A stretch of 64,000 nucleotides of DNA, taken from NCBI GenBank assembly GCA_947632175.1, contig CANROC010000007.1:83030-147029 (forward strand). Reading direction: 5' to 3'. Position numbers and translations under genes: made by a program. Each line of letters begins with the position of its first letter. Positions within the stretch are counted from its first letter, which is position 1. The notes under the pieces are model-generated. The model was not told the DNA's origin. It saw only the letters and a list, made by a program, of their open reading frames with translations, and made no database searches. Of the stretch, positions 56,668 through 63,855 are shown piece after piece. The stretch is from an uncultured Oscillospiraceae bacterium (lineage in GTDB: Bacteria; Bacillota; Clostridia; Oscillospirales; Oscillospiraceae).

Positions 56668-56934
56668 TTAGTTCTTGATCATTTCCCATCCGTTGCGCCT
56701 GCATAACACATACCGCAGGAACGGATCATGCATGCGCATAACCTGCAGGGCGTCGTTGTCCGTGCGAACTTTGATTCGGTAGCGTTTCTCAACGTACCGC
56801 ACCTTGTCGAACCAGTACTTCGGGCAGCGGTTCTTGCGGGCCGTATAGTCACCGCTGATTCCACACTTCTTCTGGCAGCGGTCGTAGTGGCTGCAATCCT
56901 TGCAGAACCACCACGCCTGCATTTTGCCATCCAT
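56668..56934 (-). CDS. Zinc-ribbon protein (paralogue of 60907-61038)
   Basis: 88 residues. WWFCKDCSHYDRCQKKCGIS and GDYTARKNRCPKYW form the cysteine module shared with the 43-residue protein at 60907-61038, followed by a unique basic tail. A twister-like ribozyme ends 23 nt before the start codon. Confidence 0.7.
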   Translation of the reverse strand: MDGKMQAWWFCKDCSHYDRCQKKCGISGDYTARKNRCPKYWFDKVRYVEKRYRIKVRTDNDALQVMRMHDPFLRYVLCRRNGWEMIKN

Positions 56935-56956
56935 GAGAATTCCTCCTTGAAAATTA

Positions 56957-57029
56957 TTCGCTCTCTGTGTTTAACGGGGCTTGAGACCCTTATCCGAAAA
57001 CCCGGATAGCCACATTACAAAGAGGCGAA
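56957..57029 (-). ncRNA. Twister-like self-cleaving ribozyme 1
   Basis: TTCGCCTCTTTG then TAATGTGGC, hairpin ATCCG/CGGAT, AAGGGTCTCAAGCCCC and ACACAGAGAGCGAA. The TGTG/CACA pair replaces TGCG/CGCA of the other copies, a compensatory change. Cleavage expected between U and A of GUAAUG. Confidence 0.75.
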
Positions 57030-57055
57030 GGTTTCCCTCCGCCCCCCAAAAAAAC

Positions 57056-57154
57056 TCAGTGAATGACTGCGCCGACAAGGGCGGACGCCAGCAGAACCGC
57101 CGGCAGAACGCAGATAAGCGCCATCCCGAGGATATCGATGGGGTTCAGTTTCAT
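57056..57154 (-). CDS. Membrane micro-protein
   Basis: 32 residues, MKLNPIDILGMALICVLPAV then LLASALVGAVIH, nearly all hydrophobic. GGAGATG upstream and ATGA overlap with the previous stop. Likely a small membrane peptide. Confidence 0.6.
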   Translation of the reverse strand: MKLNPIDILGMALICVLPAVLLASALVGAVIH

Positions 57155-57675
57155 TTCTTGCTCATCTCCTTTATGGATTTCTCGACGGCCTCGTACAGAG
57201 GCGCCCAGTAGGATTCGTAGAAATCGAATCCTGCGGCATCGATTCCGAAAACCAGACCCAAAGACTGGCTGTCGAAAATGCGGAACCCCAGGCGGCTCAT
57301 GATTTTGATTCCTCCATAGTCCCTCAGCCAAACCTCATAGAAGGGGTCTTTGAAGACCCACATCGTGCCCCACATCGGCAACCCGGGCTCGTGGTTGTAG
57401 AACTCTGGAAGATAGATATCATCCAGAGCGACGTCGTGGGTGTAGCCCTGTTCGTCCGTGACGATAGCGAACTCCCCGAACTCGTCGTGATCGATATCCA
57501 TGACTTCTCCGACCCCAAGCCACTCGGGCCCGTTTACCATGTCGCCAACGTCAGGGGTTGTGACTTCCTGCCAGACCCCACGGTCAAGCTCGTTGTTCAT
57601 GATGAGCTCGACTGCGTCCGTTGGAATTGCGTTCATAGAGTTGACAAACTCCATGACTTCTTCTTTCGTTTTCAT
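57151..57675 (-). CDS. Hypothetical protein
   Basis: 174 residues from MKTKEEVMEFVNSMNAIPTD; GGGAGG upstream. Central DIDHDEFGEFAIVTDEQGYT suggests a small beta-barrel. Function unknown. Confidence 0.65.
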   Translation of the reverse strand: MKTKEEVMEFVNSMNAIPTDAVELIMNNELDRGVWQEVTTPDVGDMVNGPEWLGVGEVMDIDHDEFGEFAIVTDEQGYTHDVALDDIYLPEFYNHEPGLPMWGTMWVFKDPFYEVWLRDYGGIKIMSRLGFRIFDSQSLGLVFGIDAAGFDFYESYWAPLYEAVEKSIKEMSKK

Positions 57676-57923
57676 GACGCTTTCCTCCCTTTGTAGCGCG
57701 GCATGTAGTGCGGATTCTGCTCGCCCCTGATAACCGGGTCGGAGGAGCAGGACATTGCGACGCAAACCAAGTCGTGCGTGAATTTGATTGCGCAACGATC
57801 ACAGTCGATGCGCATGCCGTGAGATGAGCAGATTCTGCAGGACTGCTCGAATGTTTTCTGCGCCTCGTACATCGTCCGGCACTCTTCCTGCCGGGCGACT
57901 CCGATAGCCTCGAATTTGCACAT
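57672..57923 (-). CDS. Cys-rich small protein
   Basis: 83 residues from MCKFEAIGVARQEECRTMYE; AGGAGG upstream. SCRICSSHGMRIDCDRCAIK is a CxxC...CxxC zinc site. Twister-like ribozyme 2 ends 33 nt upstream of the start. Confidence 0.65.
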   Translation of the reverse strand: MCKFEAIGVARQEECRTMYEAQKTFEQSCRICSSHGMRIDCDRCAIKFTHDLVCVAMSCSSDPVIRGEQNPHYMPRYKGRKAS

Positions 57924-57955
57924 GTGTATACCTCCTGTAAGTCCATACATTTGTA

Positions 57956-58036
57956 CTTCTTCCTTACCCTCTGCATTGTCGGGCTTGGGACCGACACCAG
58001 ATATTGAAAACTCTGATGGCTGCATTAAGGAAGAAG
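57956..58036 (-). ncRNA. Twister-like self-cleaving ribozyme 2
   Basis: P1 CTTCTTCCTT / AAGGAAGAAG (10 bp), AATGCAGCC, hairpin CATCAGA/TCTGGTG, GTCGG TCCCAAGC CCGAC, AATGCAGAGGG. TGCA/TGCA inner pair. Confidence 0.8.
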
Positions 58037-58040
58037 GGCA

Positions 58041-58078
58041 TAAAAAATCCGGGTTCCTGAATTACTCAGAAACCCGGA
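58041..58078 (-). terminator. Rho-independent terminator
   Basis: ATCCGGGTTTCTGAGTAATT / CAGGAACCCGGAT stem then TTTTTT on the minus strand, 6 nt after the 58084-58443 gene and 5 nt before ribozyme 2. Confidence 0.85.
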
Positions 58079-58083
58079 TGGTT

Positions 58084-58443
58084 TTATCGCATATTGAACT
58101 TGAAACCAATTATGATCCGCTCGTCATCAATTGCGTACGAAATAAAACGGTCAGCTCTTTTTACACATTCACGAAATTGGACAGATTGAAAGTCAGCCCC
58201 GGTAACCGGGACCTCAATACAGCAATAAGGATCATCGAATGACATCATAAAATCGTCATGGATTATCACGTCCTCATCCAGCGCCTCGTCCAGAAGCGCC
58301 AAGAAATCAAGGACTCCAATGAATCGCTCTCTTGCTTTCTGACTTTTGAATCTGTCTAAATCGTCCAACGCCATGAATAAATCGCCGTCATCCATTATTC
58401 CAAGTTTGCGGAACTCGGAAATTGCGTTATCAAAGTCAACCAT
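58084..58443 (-). CDS. Hypothetical protein
   Basis: 119 residues from MVDFDNAISEFRKLGIMDDG. TGATG coupling with the previous gene. Both this protein and the previous one look like an alpha-beta fold ending in a strand (FKFNMR / EFEFNLIEYIG). Confidence 0.65.
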   Translation of the reverse strand: MVDFDNAISEFRKLGIMDDGDLFMALDDLDRFKSQKARERFIGVLDFLALLDEALDEDVIIHDDFMMSFDDPYCCIEVPVTGADFQSVQFRECVKRADRFISYAIDDERIIIGFKFNMR

Positions 58444-58817
58444 CAAACACCACCGCCGATATATTCAATTAAATTAAATTCGAACTCAACGTACATTTCT
58501 CCATCACAATTCGAAAACCCAACAGATTCCGCAACTTCAACAGCTCTCTTGAAATTTTCGCCGCCAAAGTCGAATTTTTGCGCATGAAGAATGATTGACG
58601 CATACGATTGTCCTGAGAAACCGGTTCGGACATAATTGTATTTGATGTATCCGTCCAACCTGTTTTCCTCGAGCGCACGAGTGAGAAAAACCTCACACGC
58701 TTTCATATCATCGATCTTCTCTGGCAAAAACCGGAACCGATTGTCCATCTTGGTCAGAATGACTTTCTTACGAAACTCATTCCACCCATTATCTATCGTC
58801 TTCTTAAACTCCACCAT
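58443..58817 (-). CDS. Hypothetical protein
   Basis: 124 residues, MVEFKKTIDNGWNEFRKKVI start; GGAGG upstream. Its promoter lies at 58839-58867. No motif. Confidence 0.65.
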   Translation of the reverse strand: MVEFKKTIDNGWNEFRKKVILTKMDNRFRFLPEKIDDMKACEVFLTRALEENRLDGYIKYNYVRTGFSGQSYASIILHAQKFDFGGENFKRAVEVAESVGFSNCDGEMYVEFEFNLIEYIGGGV

Positions 58818-58838
58818 AGCATCGCCTCCAATCTTGAC

Positions 58839-58867
58839 ATTTTAATGCAAGATGCCTTTAATGTCAA
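58839..58867 (-). promoter_or_regulatory. Sigma-A promoter
   Basis: TTGACA, 17-nt spacer, TAAAAT on the minus strand; near-consensus. Drives the 58443-58817 and 58084-58443 pair, downstream of ribozyme 3. Confidence 0.8.
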
Positions 58868-58931
58868 GACGCGGTGTGCTTCTCCTTAAAACTCCACACA
58901 CAAAAACCTAGGAGACTTCACCCCCTTTACA

Positions 58932-59002
58932 TTTCCCCCTCTGCATTGTCGGGCTTGGGACCGACACCAGATATTGAAAACTCTGATGGCTGCATTAGGA
59001 AG
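58932..59002 (-). ncRNA. Twister-like self-cleaving ribozyme 3
   Basis: CTTCCTAATGCAGCC, hairpin CATCAGA/TCTGGTG, GTCGG TCCCAAGC CCGAC and AATGCAGAGGGGGAAA. Almost identical to copy 2 inside but with a different P1 (CUUCC/GGGGG). The only copy not directly before a ribosome binding site. Confidence 0.75.
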
Positions 59003-59034
59003 CGGGCCAGCGAGGAGGCATAGCTGACCCGCGT
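59002..59034 (-). terminator. Hairpin ending the 59048 gene
   Basis: GCGGGTCAGC / GCTGGCCCGC stem followed by TTCC, running straight into ribozyme 3. Terminator-like, but with a short pyrimidine tail. Confidence 0.55.
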
Positions 59035-59047
59035 GGGACTCAAAAAC

Positions 59048-59434
59048 TCAGAACTCCGGAATTGTGTGCTCGTCGACCCAGTCAACAAAGATTGAGTTCA
59101 TCACATCGGGCACCCCGCACAGAGTACGGATAACGGTGTTCTTTCCGGGAATGTAGAACCGGTACTCATACACCGTTTCGGACTTTTTGCTATAGAAGAT
59201 GAAAAACCGGTCCTTCCTCATTTCCTCGATGGATTCGTAGGAACTCGGATCCGCATAGAGAGCCATCGCGTCGAAGAAATACCCTGGGATAACACGAATT
59301 TCGTTTGCCCGGGTCATATCAATCGACATGCCCTCGATTGGGATGTTGTGCTGGACGAGATTGTCCACAATCTGCAAAACCGTGATCTCATTTTTGGCAG
59401 ACGTGAACTGACTCCAAAACTCGGAATTGCTCAT
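59048..59434 (-). CDS. Hypothetical protein
   Basis: 128 residues from MSNSEFWSQFTSAKNEITVL; AAAGGAG upstream. Mixed alpha-beta. No motif. Confidence 0.65.
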   Translation of the reverse strand: MSNSEFWSQFTSAKNEITVLQIVDNLVQHNIPIEGMSIDMTRANEIRVIPGYFFDAMALYADPSSYESIEEMRKDRFFIFYSKKSETVYEYRFYIPGKNTVIRTLCGVPDVMNSIFVDWVDEHTIPEF

Positions 59435-59436
59435 GA

Positions 59437-59811
59437 TTACTCTCCTTTCAGGAATAGATCGAACTCTTCCTCGAGCGTCTCGCTGTTGCACATCGTGACG
59501 ATGTTGAAAGGGCAACCGCAGAACTCGAAGGAGAATTCGGCTCCGTCATCGTCGTACTGGAAATGCCAGGTGTCGACGACGTCGCTCAGGTCCTTGCATT
59601 CGCGGATCCACGAGAAGAAAACCTCGATTGCGTCGAAGAAGTCGTAGTAGTAGACCACAATATCCGTGCTGTCAAACCCAGTGGTCTTGTACCCGCACGG
59701 CATAACTCCTCCGTCCATGAGACGCTCGTGCACAGCCTGAATACACTGATGTACATAACGAAGTTTGTCGAGATCCCGTCTGATCTCATTTTTTGGGAAA
59801 TCCTGTTTCAT
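59437..59811 (-). CDS. Hypothetical protein
   Basis: 124 residues from MKQDFPKNEIRRDLDKLRYV; GGAGG upstream. Contains FSFEFCGCPFNIVTMCNSE. No motif. Confidence 0.65.
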   Translation of the reverse strand: MKQDFPKNEIRRDLDKLRYVHQCIQAVHERLMDGGVMPCGYKTTGFDSTDIVVYYYDFFDAIEVFFSWIRECKDLSDVVDTWHFQYDDDGAEFSFEFCGCPFNIVTMCNSETLEEEFDLFLKGE

Positions 59812-59924
59812 AGTTACCTCCAAAACTCAGATTATGACTCTACTCCGTGCGAGCAGAGCCCAGCTTACGAGCTGGTTTCAAAACCCGGACAGAAACCCGG
59901 ATTCTGAAACTAGATCATAAGAAA

Positions 59925-59949
59925 GGCGGCTGGAAAACCCAGCCGCCTA
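59925..59949 (-). terminator. Rho-independent terminator
   Basis: AGGCGGCTGG / CCAGCCGCCT stem, loop GTTTT, then TTCTT on the minus strand, 17 nt after the 59967-60353 gene. Confidence 0.8.
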
Positions 59950-59966
59950 ACTTCGTATCTCATGCC

Positions 59967-60353
59967 TCACTTGTTCTGATGGGCCTTGCGGATCTCAATT
60001 TCTGCCATCCTGTCGATGTCAGCATTATCAGCGACACAGCAGAGCCAGACGCCGCCCAAAACCTCAATACCAATCTTTTGTTTGTGAGGTCCGATGGCGT
60101 CGTTGTAGAACTTCACCATTTTGAAGAAGTCGTACTTATTATCCGCTTCTGCGAAAAGTCCCTCCGACTCGCAGGCCTTGAGAAACGCGTCAAAGGATGT
60201 CAGAACCTCAGCCTCGAACGTATCGCGGCTTACCTCGTGGTATCTGACTTCCTTGATCTGGAAGTTGCCACAAACCAGGTCCTCAATAACCCGATTCGTG
60301 TAGGTTTGCAGGCAAAACAGCCTTCCCAGTACGAAACATTCACAGTAGTCCAT
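59967..60353 (-). CDS. Hypothetical protein
   Basis: 128 residues, MDYCECFVLGRLFCLQTYTN start. GVWLCCVADNADIDRMAEIE near the end. No motif. Confidence 0.65.
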   Translation of the reverse strand: MDYCECFVLGRLFCLQTYTNRVIEDLVCGNFQIKEVRYHEVSRDTFEAEVLTSFDAFLKACESEGLFAEADNKYDFFKMVKFYNDAIGPHKQKIGIEVLGGVWLCCVADNADIDRMAEIEIRKAHQNK

Positions 60354-60374
60354 TCCAGATCTCCCTCTCGGATT

Positions 60375-60830
60375 TCAGGACTCAGAAACCGCATCGATGC
60401 GGTCCTGAATCCACTGCGGGTCGACGGGGCAGATTTTCCTGCCAATCACGGAATTGAACTCCACGGGCGGGGTCTTGCGGATCACGCGCAGGTCCATGGT
60501 CAGGACTGCAATCTGTTTGCCGCGATCGAAAACCGGGATATTCTTCAGAACAATCTTGTCAGACTCCAGCATCTTGACAGGAATGGTAATCCCGGTGAGG
60601 TAGATCTCACCGTTGATAAACACCAACCGCTGGGCATTGGTGGTCTCCAGCGCAGGGAGTGCGATTACGGGCTGGCACAGCTTCGCCCTGTAAAACTCTA
60701 CGCCGCATTCGGCGCAGAGCTTCTTGATTCTCTCGTCCCTCTCGTAGTCGTCGAGTACGAACTCGTACTCGCGGAAGGTATAGATATCACCCGGCGCAAA
60801 AACCGCGCCATCGGTTGTGATATAGTTCAT
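60375..60830 (-). CDS. Hypothetical protein
   Basis: 151 residues. Beta-rich with YTFREYEFVLDDYERDERIK and KKLCAECGVEFYRAKLCQPV, possibly a zinc site. AAAGGAG upstream. Function unknown. Confidence 0.65.
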   Translation of the reverse strand: MNYITTDGAVFAPGDIYTFREYEFVLDDYERDERIKKLCAECGVEFYRAKLCQPVIALPALETTNAQRLVFINGEIYLTGITIPVKMLESDKIVLKNIPVFDRGKQIAVLTMDLRVIRKTPPVEFNSVIGRKICPVDPQWIQDRIDAVSES

Positions 60831-60858
60831 TTTACAGTCTCCTTTCAGATTCGAGAAA

Positions 60859-60888
60859 CCCCGCCGCCCGAAAACCCGGATGGCGGGG
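60859..60888 (-). terminator. Terminator-like hairpin
   Basis: CCCCGCC...GGCGGGG stem then TTTCTC on the minus strand, after the zinc-ribbon gene at 60907. Confidence 0.65.
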
Positions 60889-60906
60889 CCAGGTGGTTAC
60901 CGGGGA

Positions 60907-61038
60907 TTACTTGCCCGTAAACTCCGTGCAGGAGTTCTTCCGAGCGGTGTAAGTACCCCGGAGACCGCACTTCTTAGAAGTCCGGTCGTAGTTGGCGCAG
61001 TTCTGACAAACCGCGGCCGTGGTGACCTTCTTCTCCAT
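60907..61038 (-). CDS. Small zinc-ribbon protein, 43 residues
   Basis: MEKKVTTAAVCQNCANYDRT then SKKCGLRGTYTARKNSCTEF and TGK. Four cysteines in C-x2-C...C...C order, paralogous to the N-terminal half of 56668-56934 (shared GxYTARKN.C). AGGAGG upstream overlaps the end of ribozyme 4. Confidence 0.75.
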   Translation of the reverse strand: MEKKVTTAAVCQNCANYDRTSKKCGLRGTYTARKNSCTEFTGK

Positions 61039-61050
61039 GTGTCACACCTC

Positions 61051-61132
61051 CTTTCTCCCTCTGCGTTTGTAGGGGCTTGGGACCCTCACCAGAACTGAAA
61101 AACTCAGCCTGATGGCCGCATTACGAAAGAAG
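61051..61132 (-). ncRNA. Twister-like self-cleaving ribozyme 4
   Basis: CTTCTTTCG TAATGCGGCC, hairpin CATCAG...CTGGTG with inner CTGA/TCAG, AGGG TCCCAAGC CCCT, AACGCAGAGGG. TGCG/CGCA inner pair. Its 3' end is 13 nt from the ATG of the small zinc-ribbon gene. Confidence 0.8.
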
Positions 61133-61298
61133 AGCGAGGAGGAGACCTCCCCGCTCTTGAACATGAATTGCGATCCGAAAAACTCGGATATAGAATAACT
61201 GAATCATATCCGTGCTGGACGTACGGCCTCCACGACCGCATCAGTTCGTGGAGTTCGGCCACAGCCAGCTTGTGTGCATAGTTGTCGTTTTCAAACAC
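61104..61298 (-). CDS. Doubtful small protein
   Basis: 64 residues from GTG 61298, MFENDNYAHKLAVAELHELM RSW... (first part plausible). The 3' half passes through the terminator hairpin (61131-61160) and ribozyme 4, so the gene may end earlier by frameshift or be a remnant. Confidence 0.35.
   Translation of the reverse strand: MFENDNYAHKLAVAELHELMRSWRPYVQHGYDSVILYPSFSDRNSCSRAGRSPPRSSFVMRPSG
61131..61160 (-). terminator. Terminator-like hairpin before ribozyme 4
   Basis: GAGCGGGGAGG / CCTCCTCGCTC stem with loop TCT, followed by TTCTTTC on the minus strand, whose pyrimidines are also the P1 strand of ribozyme 4. Confidence 0.6.
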
Positions 61299-61328
61299 TT
61301 TAGTTTACACCCCCAGAAAACTCAGATA

Positions 61329-61613
61329 TCAAAAAACCTCGACGATCACGTCGTCAGTGACTGTCGAGGTTCCGCAGTCGTCGAGCAGAACTCCGATATC
61401 TTCGCCCTCGTAGTACGGATCATAGGACAGGAAGCAGAACACATTTCCATCCTCAGAAACCGCGTCGATTTCATACTGCCCTTCCTCATATTCGGACTGA
61501 GAAACTGCTATGACTTTCATGTCCGCGGTGTACACGTCACCGCAATCCGTGGAAACCGCAGGCGTGTTTCCCAGAATGGACAGAGCCAGAGCTATGGCAA
61601 GAAAGAGTTTCAT
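61329..61613 (-). CDS. Exported small protein (paralogue of 50991-51314)
   Basis: 94 residues from MKLFLAIALALSILGNTPAV, a signal peptide. Mature part: VYTADMKVIAVSQSEYEEGQ, AVSEDGNVFCFLSYDPYYEG, EDIGVLLDDCGTSTVTDD. Same family as 50991-51314; role unknown. Confidence 0.7.
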   Translation of the reverse strand: MKLFLAIALALSILGNTPAVSTDCGDVYTADMKVIAVSQSEYEEGQYEIDAVSEDGNVFCFLSYDPYYEGEDIGVLLDDCGTSTVTDDVIVEVF

Positions 61614-61653
61614 ACTTTCATTCCTTTCGGTTGATATAGAAAAACAAGAAATC

Positions 61654-62035
61654 AAAACCAGAAACTATAAATCCAAAAACAAAACCAGAAACTATAAATC
61701 CAAAAACAAAAACAGAAACTATAAATCCAAAAACAAAAACAGAAACTATAGAAATACAAAAGCAAAACCTGAAAACAAAAACTAAAAACAGATCATAACA
61801 AAACCAGAAACGAAAACAAAAACAGTGTATAGCAAAACCAAACTAGAAACTGAGATAAACCTATTGAAAACAAGAATAGAAAACAAAAACAGAAACTAGA
61901 AACTAAAACCAGAAATTGCGTACAGAAAACTACTTAACCAGATTCTAAAACTGAAAACTATACTCTACGTAAAAACACAGACAAAAAAATAAACCAAAAC
62001 TAGACTACGTAAAAACTCGCTGTAAAATTGTGGCA
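61654..62035. repeat. A-rich tandem repeat region (27-bp units)
   Basis: Unit GAAACTATAAATCCAAAAAC plus AAAACCA, starting at 61661, 61688, 61715 and 61742, then degenerate A/C-rich sequence to about 62035. Almost no G. Fills the 483-nt gap 61614-62096 before the terminator. No gene. Confidence 0.8.
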
Positions 62036-62048
62036 GGTAAAAGCAAAA

Positions 62049-62080
62049 GCCGGGAACTGAACTGTGTTCAGATTCCCGGC
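62049..62080 (-). terminator. Rho-independent terminator
   Basis: GCCGGGAATCTGAAC / GTTCAGTTCCCGGC stem then TTTTGCTTTT on the minus strand, 17 nt after the 62097 gene. Confidence 0.88.
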
Positions 62081-62096
62081 ATAGCTTGCTGGCAGA

Positions 62097-62306
62097 TTAC
62101 TGGATTTTCTTTCCAGTGATCTGGACGCAGTGGTGAAATGGGCTGCGGGGAGTGTACGTCCAGACTACATCGCTTCCGTTCTTTTTGGCGTTAAATTTGT
62201 CCAGAGAGAGAAACTCTCCGTGGCACAGATTCACCCATTCCACTGCATCATAGAGTGTGTTAAAACGCTCAGAGATACCACCGACACGTGCCAGATATTC
62301 CATCAT
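62097..62306 (-). CDS. Small hypothetical protein
   Basis: 69 residues from MMEYLARVGGISERFNTLYD; GAGGAGG upstream. Contains SDVVWTYTPRSPFHHCVQIT. Ribozyme 5 ends 24 nt upstream of the start. Confidence 0.65.
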   Translation of the reverse strand: MMEYLARVGGISERFNTLYDAVEWVNLCHGEFLSLDKFNAKKNGSDVVWTYTPRSPFHHCVQITGKKIQ

Positions 62307-62329
62307 GTTTTTAGCCTCCTCAAAATTGT

Positions 62330-62389
62330 TGCTGTGCTCTGCGTTCATAGGGGCTTGCAACCCTTGCCATAGACAGCCGCATTACAGCA
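62330..62389 (-). ncRNA. Twister-like self-cleaving ribozyme 5
   Basis: P1 TGCTGT / ACAGCA, TAATGCGGC, a shortened first hairpin, AGGG TTGCAAGC CCCT and AACGCAGAGC. TGCG/CGCA inner pair. Preceded by a GGGCGCG / CGCGCCC hairpin. Confidence 0.75.
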
Positions 62390-62499
62390 GGGCGCGCCCC
62401 GAAAGACGCGCCCGCGAATGGCAGATTATGCCCCGGCCGATCCCGGCCAATTGGTAAAAATTGGGGCGCGGCAGACACCGCGCCCTGTGTGGGTTGTGT

Positions 62500-63396
62500 T
62501 TAGTTTTTCTTTTCCTCAGCGGGCTTGACCACAACGGGACCACCCTTACTGACTTTCTTTTCCGCCTTGCGCGGGTAGTCATGGTCATAGGCCTTGCCGC
62601 TCATAATACGGTTCATCACATTGAGGAGCAGGAATTCAAACTGAGCTCCTCCGGCAGACTTGAGCCGGATATGCCCCGTCTCACGGTCCTTGACCTTCGA
62701 GGTCATAGCATACAGGATGTATTTTACATCCCGTTTCGTGGGTTTCAGGTCGTCGGAGACCTGAAGGAAGAGTGAGCTCAGAAGGTTCGTGAGCTGTTGC
62801 GTGCTCACGTTCCCGTCTTCTGTGAGCTTGACGGCAATCCCGCGCTCCCGGGCCTTGACAGGGCACCGGAAGTCGCCCAGATTGCCGTTGTTCCCGAGGT
62901 CGATATCAACTGCCCTTGCGAACGCGAGGTTCGCATAGGGCACCAATTCGGAGAGCCACTCACGGCATCCCTTGACCATTGTGTTGATGCGGTGCTTGTT
63001 CAGTTTGTGCAAGGAGATGTTACGAGTGGTGTCCACGATGGACACGCAGGGGATGTTGTGCCCGTCACGGACAGAGCGGGCAGACAGCGCGGGGATAACG
63101 AGGCGTTTCGCCGCCTCTTTTACAGGATTGCCGGAAGCCCAGCACTCATCGAGCACGCGGGTCTCCTCATGCGCGTTGAACTCGTTGATTTTCTGGACAA
63201 TGAGCTCGTAGACCTTCGCGGCCTCTTCCGGGTCGTCTCCGACAACCATCATGTTGTTGTACGTCTCTGCGAGACCGTCAATCTCGCGGCGGAACTCCTC
63301 AGCAGGAGTGGTGACAGGAGCGGTCTCCTCAGCGGGAGTGGTGACAGGAGCGGTCTCCTCAGCGGGGGTGGTGCTAGAAGTGATGTTTGTGTTCAT
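62500..63396 (-). CDS. Hypothetical protein with TPAEETAPVT repeats
   Basis: 298 residues. N-terminus has three copies of TPAEE(TAPVT), a 30-bp tandem repeat. Body: HEETRVLDECWASGNPVKEA, YANLAFARAVDIDLGNNGNL, KPTKRDVKYILYAMTSKVKD, ending in a Lys-rich tail KKVSKGGPVVVKPAEEKKN. First gene in transcription order; likely expressed early. No known domain recognised. AGGAGG upstream. Confidence 0.7.
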   Translation of the reverse strand: MNTNITSSTTPAEETAPVTTPAEETAPVTTPAEEFRREIDGLAETYNNMMVVGDDPEEAAKVYELIVQKINEFNAHEETRVLDECWASGNPVKEAAKRLVIPALSARSVRDGHNIPCVSIVDTTRNISLHKLNKHRINTMVKGCREWLSELVPYANLAFARAVDIDLGNNGNLGDFRCPVKARERGIAVKLTEDGNVSTQQLTNLLSSLFLQVSDDLKPTKRDVKYILYAMTSKVKDRETGHIRLKSAGGAQFEFLLLNVMNRIMSGKAYDHDYPRKAEKKVSKGGPVVVKPAEEKKN

Positions 63397-63494
63397 TTTT
63401 GTTGCCTCCTAAAAATGATTGTGGGTGGATAGCGTACGGCCAGACTAGTTCTGGCTGGAAGTAGGGCTTTCTGAAAAACCCTCTAGAAAAACGC

Positions 63495-63523
63495 AACGGG
63501 GAGCCTGTTTCCAGACTCCCCGC
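63495..63523 (-). terminator. Rho-independent terminator
   Basis: CGGGGAGTCTG / CAGGCTCCCCG stem with GAAA loop, then TTGCGTTTTTC on the minus strand, upstream of the 62500 gene. It would end transcripts arriving from above 63.5 kb. Confidence 0.75.
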
Positions 63524-63639
63524 TACGGTAGAGGCAAAAATGGACCTACGTAAGTGTAGCACTGTTGCGGTTTATTGAACGGATACCCGACTATTTGTCG
63601 TGCTCCGCCATCACTACCCTACAACCGGCGTGTACGCGG

Positions 63640-63785
63640 TTAGCAACCAGACAACTCTTGCATACGTCCGCAATTGGAATCATACGTGAATGGCCGTTAA
63701 ACGACCAGACACGATCCCGCAATTGGAGCTCGTTGGATCGTGCCGTTAAACGACACTCTCCGCGGAGACACCGCAAAAATTGGTT
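63640..63785 (-). repeat. Imperfect tandem repeat, about 50 bp
   Basis: Units carry CCAATTGCGG and GTCGTTTAACGGC (minus strand); CCGCAATTGG starts at 63668, 63717 and in altered form 63771, GCCGTTAAACGAC at 63693 and 63742. Each unit can form a hairpin (CACGATCC/GGATCGTG). Part of the 604-nt gap 63397-64000. Confidence 0.65.
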
Positions 63786-63855
63786 CCGGTTGTGCTCCAC
63801 GCACATATAAGCGCACAACGTTTAGTTGTGCGCTTGTATCTGCATGGAACGTTCT

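Noticed and set aside
61510..61785. Plus-strand Lys/Asn-rich frame KTRNYKSKNKN
   Set aside because: A translation of the A-rich tandem repeat, with no start signal.
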